Assembly: GCA_905220665.1 (NCBI GenBank) | Contig: CAJNAR010000159.1 | Span: 372,001 to 436,000 of the forward strand | Direction: 5' to 3' | DNA: 64,000 bases | Source of the DNA: Albugo candida | Taxonomy: Eukaryota; Oomycota; Peronosporomycetes; Albuginales; Albuginaceae | Part shown: positions 59,051-64,000 of the stretch, one piece after another | Layout: every line of letters starts with the position of its first letter | How positions within the stretch are numbered: the stretch's first letter is position 1 | Notes under the pieces: generated by a model | Seen by the model: the letters and a program-made list of their open reading frames with translations, nothing else | What the model was told of the DNA's origin: nothing | Database searches by the model: none | Position numbers and translations under genes: made by a program

Positions 59051-60625
59051 CCGGAATGAGTGCCGAATGTATTCGATGATGCAGATGCCAAGTGCATTGA
59101 CAGCGAGATGTTAAATCAGCTTCCAGTAGGCATGCCAGAGTGGACCATGCTCGATTGGGAGCGTGAATACTTCCAGAATCTACTCTTCAACCAAACCAAA
59201 TGCTTCAACATTAGCGCTTCACAAAAAGTTGTACCATGAGTCTCATTAGTAGCCTCGAATATGGCAAAGACAAGAAGACTCCCTTGGATGAACGTTGCAA
59301 CAAAACAGTTCAAATTTCTGGCAAGGAGCTGTGTCGCTTCCTCTTTGTCATAGCAGGAAGGAACCGCAGCACATGTAAGTGCTTTTGCTATCAGTGCACT
59401 CTGAAGACTTGAGGTCGAGACGACCGAATTTCTGTAGCACTCCATCTTGAACACTGTTGATGAGCGATTGTACGACAATGTGAAGCCACGCTCGGTCAAT
59501 TATCCATTCGTTGCTACCATCATGTAAACTTGTGCGCGCAGAATGATCCTGTTGCTCAGCTATGAGTCCTCCTGGGGTGACATTCGGTTCTCGTTGAGAT
59601 GAAAATTCGATTCTCCATGAAAAATTGAGTCTGTAAAGACAGTTGGTAGCGATAGCAGGCTTTCGCTCATCTCATTGATACAGTCGGGTACTCATGCTCG
59701 TTCTACTCCTCTAATCACATCATGATGCTCTTTCCTACCTATGTTGACAGAATTCATTAGGAACATGAATCTATTTGCACTATCCTGAGACTCCACAGTT
59801 TTGATCTAGTTCCGGTCATTGTCTGGATCCATTCAGGTCGCGTGCATGTTTGCGAGATAGTGGAAGCGAGCGTTACGAGCCCTACAGATGTCGATATTCG
59901 ATCGTGATGTTACGGCTTGTTCACTTTTCCCGGACATATATAATCCTAATTCATAAATGAGTCGCCAAAAGCGACAGCTACGAATCAATACAATAAAACT
60001 CTATCCGAAAAGTCGAACTTGTTACGTCTCTGATATTAAGGGTACGCTGCAGGGTTTCATCTGATTCACCGCTTGATTCCCAAGAGTTGGTCCAGCATTC
60101 TCTCTAATCTCTCTTACTCATTTGCAGGAAATCTCTTATTGACGCAGGGGAGGATACACCGTATCCTGTCCATGAAGCCGATGCCAACCGCATCAATGAT
60201 GAAATGATGACATAAAAAAAGAAATTGATTTCCTACTTTTGGGTGAGAATTGATTGAGGCCTTTATCCAATCCTTGTTGATGAGGTCGCATAACAGCAGT
60301 GAGTATACCAGCCTGAAAGAATCAAAATGGTCATCCCATTGGTTGAGTCTTCTCAGAGATCGACGTGCCCGCGGTCAAACGCTAGAAGGGCTCAATGCAG
60401 ATAACGAAAATTGTGTTCATTGTAACTCCTTTGCCGATGTTATTGTTCCTTCTGAATAGCCTGATTGAATACTGTAATTGACACAAATGCGCATTCTGAA
60501 GCACGTTCTGCTTCTAAAATAGCACTAGACAATATTTTGGAAAGTAATATCTAATCAAATATAAAAGGTCCTTAGTTGACTTTACTAGCTAGTCTAAGCC
60601 TTCTCGTATTGGACGCCCGCAACAA

Positions 60626-61087
60626 TTATTTATTGTCCAATAGCTGCAGATTTATTAGACTGATGTGTTTTTTCCACGCTAGGTAAGGGACAATCTTAGA
60701 ATCGAAGATATACGTAGCACATCGCATTTTTCGTGTCGAGAATCGAAATCGTACTTGACAAATGCGACAATAATTACGTTCGTGTTTGGGCGGCTCAAGG
60801 TCGAGTTCTTGTAAAATACGACGTGATCGACCCGTTCTCGTTGTAAGAATGCGCTGATATGAACGAGTAAACTTACGCGCCGTCGACAAAAATAAAAGTA
60901 GAGCAATCGTAAAAGCCGAAAATTCCCTTTGTGATTTTCTCAAACGCGCGAATGATTTTAACGTATCCTTTTCCTTCGCACTCTGTTTACTCGTACTCCA
61001 TTTCACGAACACTTCCTCGCACCAATCCGATCTCGTGACTGATGACCGGACAACACGACAATTTGACGAATTCATGAAGCGAACCAA
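60626..61087 (-). CDS. Possible small gene in the insert (153 aa)
   Basis: An ATG-started frame of 153 codons. It has a basic, Ser-rich N-terminus, a short hydrophobic segment (FSAFTIALLLFLSTARKF), a basic stretch (RTGRSRRILQELDLEPPKHE) and a NYCRICQ Cys pair. A GTACGA..AAG intron could follow CRICQ. No family is recognised and it may be a fragment of a zinc-finger protein. Base composition resembles coding sequence more than its neighbours do, but the evidence is weak. Confidence 0.3.
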   Translation of the reverse strand: MVRFMNSSNCRVVRSSVTRSDWCEEVFVKWSTSKQSAKEKDTLKSFARLRKSQREFSAFTIALLLFLSTARKFTRSYQRILTTRTGRSRRILQELDLEPPKHERNYCRICQVRFRFSTRKMRCATYIFDSKIVPYLAWKKHISLINLQLLDNK

Positions 61088-62239
61088 CCTTACCGGCTAG
61101 TAATTGCCATTCAAACATACGGAATCCTATTTCGAAATCATGACGTTGGCAGCTCGATAGCGGCTCATTATATTGCTATTCTGATGCATCCTGGCGTCTA
61201 CTGCTGGAGGTGCCTGCATATCTGTAGAGCACTGATTTCCATAATGTCGTCCGAACTCAAGTGCGCATATGGTCGCGTTTTGTCAGTTGTGGTCGTGTCA
61301 AAGAAGACTGCGAATTCATCCAGAGTAGTATTTGGAAAGAGATCTATCTGGTCGCACCACGTACCACTCCAACAGTGCCTTTTAGAGAATGCCATGTAGG
61401 TGGATCTCTTTGCCATTCATGAATCGCTTTCGATCATTTTGGGACCACCTCAATGGAACTATATCAGTGCTATGGAGTAGGCTTGGCTACTGCATGTGAG
61501 GATCATTCAATGTGTGTCAGTTTTGCTGATCAAAGAGCCAATTTCATTGATTTTTTAGCATGCATTTTCCCATCCGTATGTCAATTGTTAACCAAGTAAC
61601 GGTGCAAGCGGATCGTCGCTGGCTACTGCGAACAAGCAGGTGTGGGATTGCTCAAACTTGGCTTCGGAAGTGGACGTCGTACTTGACGCTTACACAAAAC
61701 TTGCATATGCAAGTTGTCTTTGGAGAGACGATCACCAGATAGGTATCTGATTGCGTGTGGTGGCGCGACATCCCTCAAATGCTGAATTGATTCACCGCAG
61801 CACGGACGTCTTCTCGTACACTCCGGCAGGATAAAATTAATACGCCCGCATATAGCTATTATTCTCGTACTAGCTCATGAACGCGTGTAATACGACATCA
61901 AGCAGCATAAGCCCCGAGGAATTGTTCGCGATATGACTTTTCCACTGAAATGATAGCTTAAAGTCTAGTCCGGACATAAACATAAACACTTTCACGCAAG
62001 CAAGTGAAACAGCAAATTCTGTTTTTCAATTATAGAATGAAATCGACCTAAAGCCTCCTAGTATCGGCTTCGGGCTTGAGTTGTGCCTGTACAAAGCACT
62101 CAAACCATAAACTGTAACCATAGCTAGATCGTATTTCCGCTGAGCGCTTCAATCGGCTTTATCTCGACCAGTCGGTAAGGTCATTTCCAGTGTGAATCAG
62201 TTTTTTTATGCGCCGTGTAACATTTCGAGGTAGACACAT

Positions 62240-64000
62240 TCCTTCTGTGCGTGTCCACGTCTTGCAGCTGGAATCGGTGTGATGCTCCAAGCACGCGCTC
62301 GTGCATACTATCCAGTGTATGCTGTAATTCTTTCGCGTGTGCCTGCATCTAATTTAATTTTTGTTCAGAGAACGTTACTTTCCTGGTCCTCCTGTTGGCT
62401 GAAGGACTACGCTGGAAGAGTTTTTCCAAGCAATGCAGTAGACGCCCCTACTCGCGGAATCCGAGGCGACGTGATACTATTTGGTTCATTTTCGATCTAC
62501 ACAGTACCAACATACGGCCGATATCCGATCGGTGCTTCTATCTGATTCGTCTATACCGTGTGAAGGTTCGTGACGACTTCAATCATTTGCGCAAGTTCTG
62601 CCGACTAATAAAGGTTCATCTGTGTCGATATTTGCTGTGAACTCAAGCACATCACCCTCGAAGCTCTTGGACACTTGAAAGTGGAATCATTAACAAGAGT
62701 CAGAGTATCCGTGAGTAGAAACGGACATTTTAATTTCCTGTATCCAATTCAGATCATTCAGGTGTGAAAGTTTATAGAAGGGGTATCCAACCAGCTCATT
62801 CCAGAATGCTTGATACACATACATAATTGGTGTGAACACAAAAGTAGGAATAAATCGTAGCACATGGATTTAGAGCAAGCGCCAAGCATGGCTTGAGAAT
62901 TCGCTACGATCCTACCGGGGGAGGATCAAAATCGATTTATGGCCCTTAGCTAGGTCTATCGAGCTCGGAGCTTCACATGGACTCATGTTATGAACTAAAC
63001 AAGTGTTGCATGTGGTCCACCAGCAATCAGAAATCGATACCGCGTATTGACCTGAAGTGCTGATGTGATAACTGTCACTACGTATCGGATCCTTAGATCT
63101 CATCAAATGGATAATACAAAGGATGCGATAAAGCGCGTTTTTTTCCCGAGAATTGACATTCACAGATCGCATTGGATTATCGAGCACGACATAAAAGCAT
63201 CCAAAGCAGCCAAACAAAGCGCTATCCCCAGCAAAGGTAGAAACCAATGGGAGGGGTTTCTCAAAAAAACGAGCGCCATCATTTTTGGTGTCCCCGTCGG
63301 GTTGCAACAACTATTTTGTACCCAATCGACAACATAGCCAACGTTTTTGAATCGTCACTAGCATATGCTTTCGACGAATTATGCTGGCTAATGTTCGTAT
63401 GTGAGAGTACGGCGAGCAAGGTTGCGTAGAAATACGATGTTCTGCAAAAACCTAGCACATTGGAAATTATTGATTGACATGGATAGTTTTCTACGCAATC
63501 AAATGCGATATCAATGAAAGTGAGAACGTGTTTGGCAGTATCCCAGCCGAAGGGTTTAGATCACATACTCCTTCATTATGTCGTAGAGTTATGACACGGC
63601 CCGTACAAGCCATGGAGAAGAGCGTACATTCGTAATTTATTGGGTGACGTGACCAAACGATTTGTATCCTAAGGAGCCAGTGCCTATCGCCTTATATTCG
63701 ATCCTCGTCCGGCATCTTGATACCAACGCTACGTAGAGATACTTGGAGGGGAACCAAAAAAGTCGTCCAACACTTAAAGCGCATAGACGTGTCTGACGAT
63801 ATAGCTTGGGCAGTACGAAATGCCCATAAGATGACAAGAATACGGTATGCAAATGAATGGGAGCAATCGAGGGAACAACAGGGATACTAAGTCAACGCAA
63901 TAAATGATCATTGAAGACCTACGACATTGAAATGCTGGTCGACGATCTATATACTCGCATATATCCTAGGGTTTTGCGTGGGCGATACATTCAGTGCTGG
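62240..64000. repeat. Duplicated block C' (pair with 52,770–54,680), runs to window end
   Basis: Colinear with block C from the cttgcagctg landmark near 62,265 to the last bases of the window, where tgcgtgggcgatacattcag matches tgcgtggatgatacactcag at about 54,640. The partner of the next sequence would be block A', so another phosphoesterase copy may start shortly after base 64,000. The longest frame (62,912–63,310 minus) is broken in the other copy. Confidence 0.72.

Larger units (their letters stand above)
57715..62240. other. Unrelated ~4.5-kb insert between A' and C'
   Basis: In the first unit block A runs directly into block C near 52,770. In the second unit about 4.5 kb intervenes here. 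The stretch is gene-poor; its frames are short and interrupted. It contains an AGC-kinase fossil (58,640–59,050) and a possible small gene (60,626–61,087). I see no intact transposase, reverse transcriptase or clear terminal repeats by eye. Other frames (57,956–58,159, 59,116–59,499, 60,250–60,459, 61,198–61,416) are not supported. Confidence 0.5.

Noticed and set aside
62912..63310. 132-codon minus-strand frame as a transposase
   Set aside because: Its counterpart in block C is interrupted by stops, and no DDE or other transposase motif is evident.

Overview
The window looks like nuclear DNA of an oomycete, most likely a white-rust Albugo species. This is inferred from gene content and was not tested by search. 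The evidence is a GPCR–phosphatidylinositol-phosphate-kinase fusion, plant-type ketol-acid reductoisomerase, a protein-only RNase P, flagellar genes (LRRC23-like, centrin, MKS1), many phase-consistent introns of about 40–85 nt, and very tight gene spacing. Exon coordinates come from joining reading frames at GT..AG (once GC..AG) borders so that phase is kept and family motifs are restored; there is no transcript evidence.

Region 1 (1–48,850) is a dense housekeeping block of about 30 genes with intergenic gaps usually below 200 bp. In order: a partial gene at the left edge; a DUF1769/PH/DUF547 protein; GCIP (cyclin-D1-binding-like); a RAD18-like ubiquitin ligase; exosome RRP6; an LRRC23-like radial-spoke protein; condensin-II NCAPG2; an OSCA/TMEM63 channel; the GPCR-PIPK; a small PH-like protein; a Kre9/Knh1-type protein; UFD1; KIN17; THOC7; a PHP-domain hydrolase; a 924-aa orphan; histone H2A.Z; an ankyrin/coiled-coil protein; calnexin; proteasome PSMB4; CAF-1 p60; a membrane-anchored GNAT acetyltransferase; COX19; a coiled-coil orphan; centrin; MKS1; KARI; PRORP; a 66-aa small gene; and a 340-aa orphan. 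Three genes serve the flagellar apparatus of zoospores (LRRC23, centrin, MKS1). Several others serve chromatin or RNA (NCAPG2, H2A.Z, CAF-1 p60, RRP6, THOC7, PRORP, KIN17).

Region 2 (about 48,850–64,000) is different: gene-poor and built from diverged duplicated blocks. Two paralogous PPN1-like calcineurin-type phosphoesterase genes (50,063–51,584 and 55,046–56,722) lie in duplicated blocks A and A'. Block A is followed by block C (about 52,770–54,680). Block A' is followed by about 4.5 kb of unrelated, decayed sequence containing an AGC-kinase fossil, and then by C' (about 62,240 to the window end). The order A–C–A'–insert–C' suggests a tandem array of A+C units, one interrupted by an insertion, and predicts a third phosphoesterase copy just past base 64,000. 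The first copy carries a one-base homopolymer frameshift that removes its C-terminal membrane segment. A ~288-bp tandem repeat lies just upstream of that copy.

I saw no rRNA, tRNA, CRISPR array or intact transposase.
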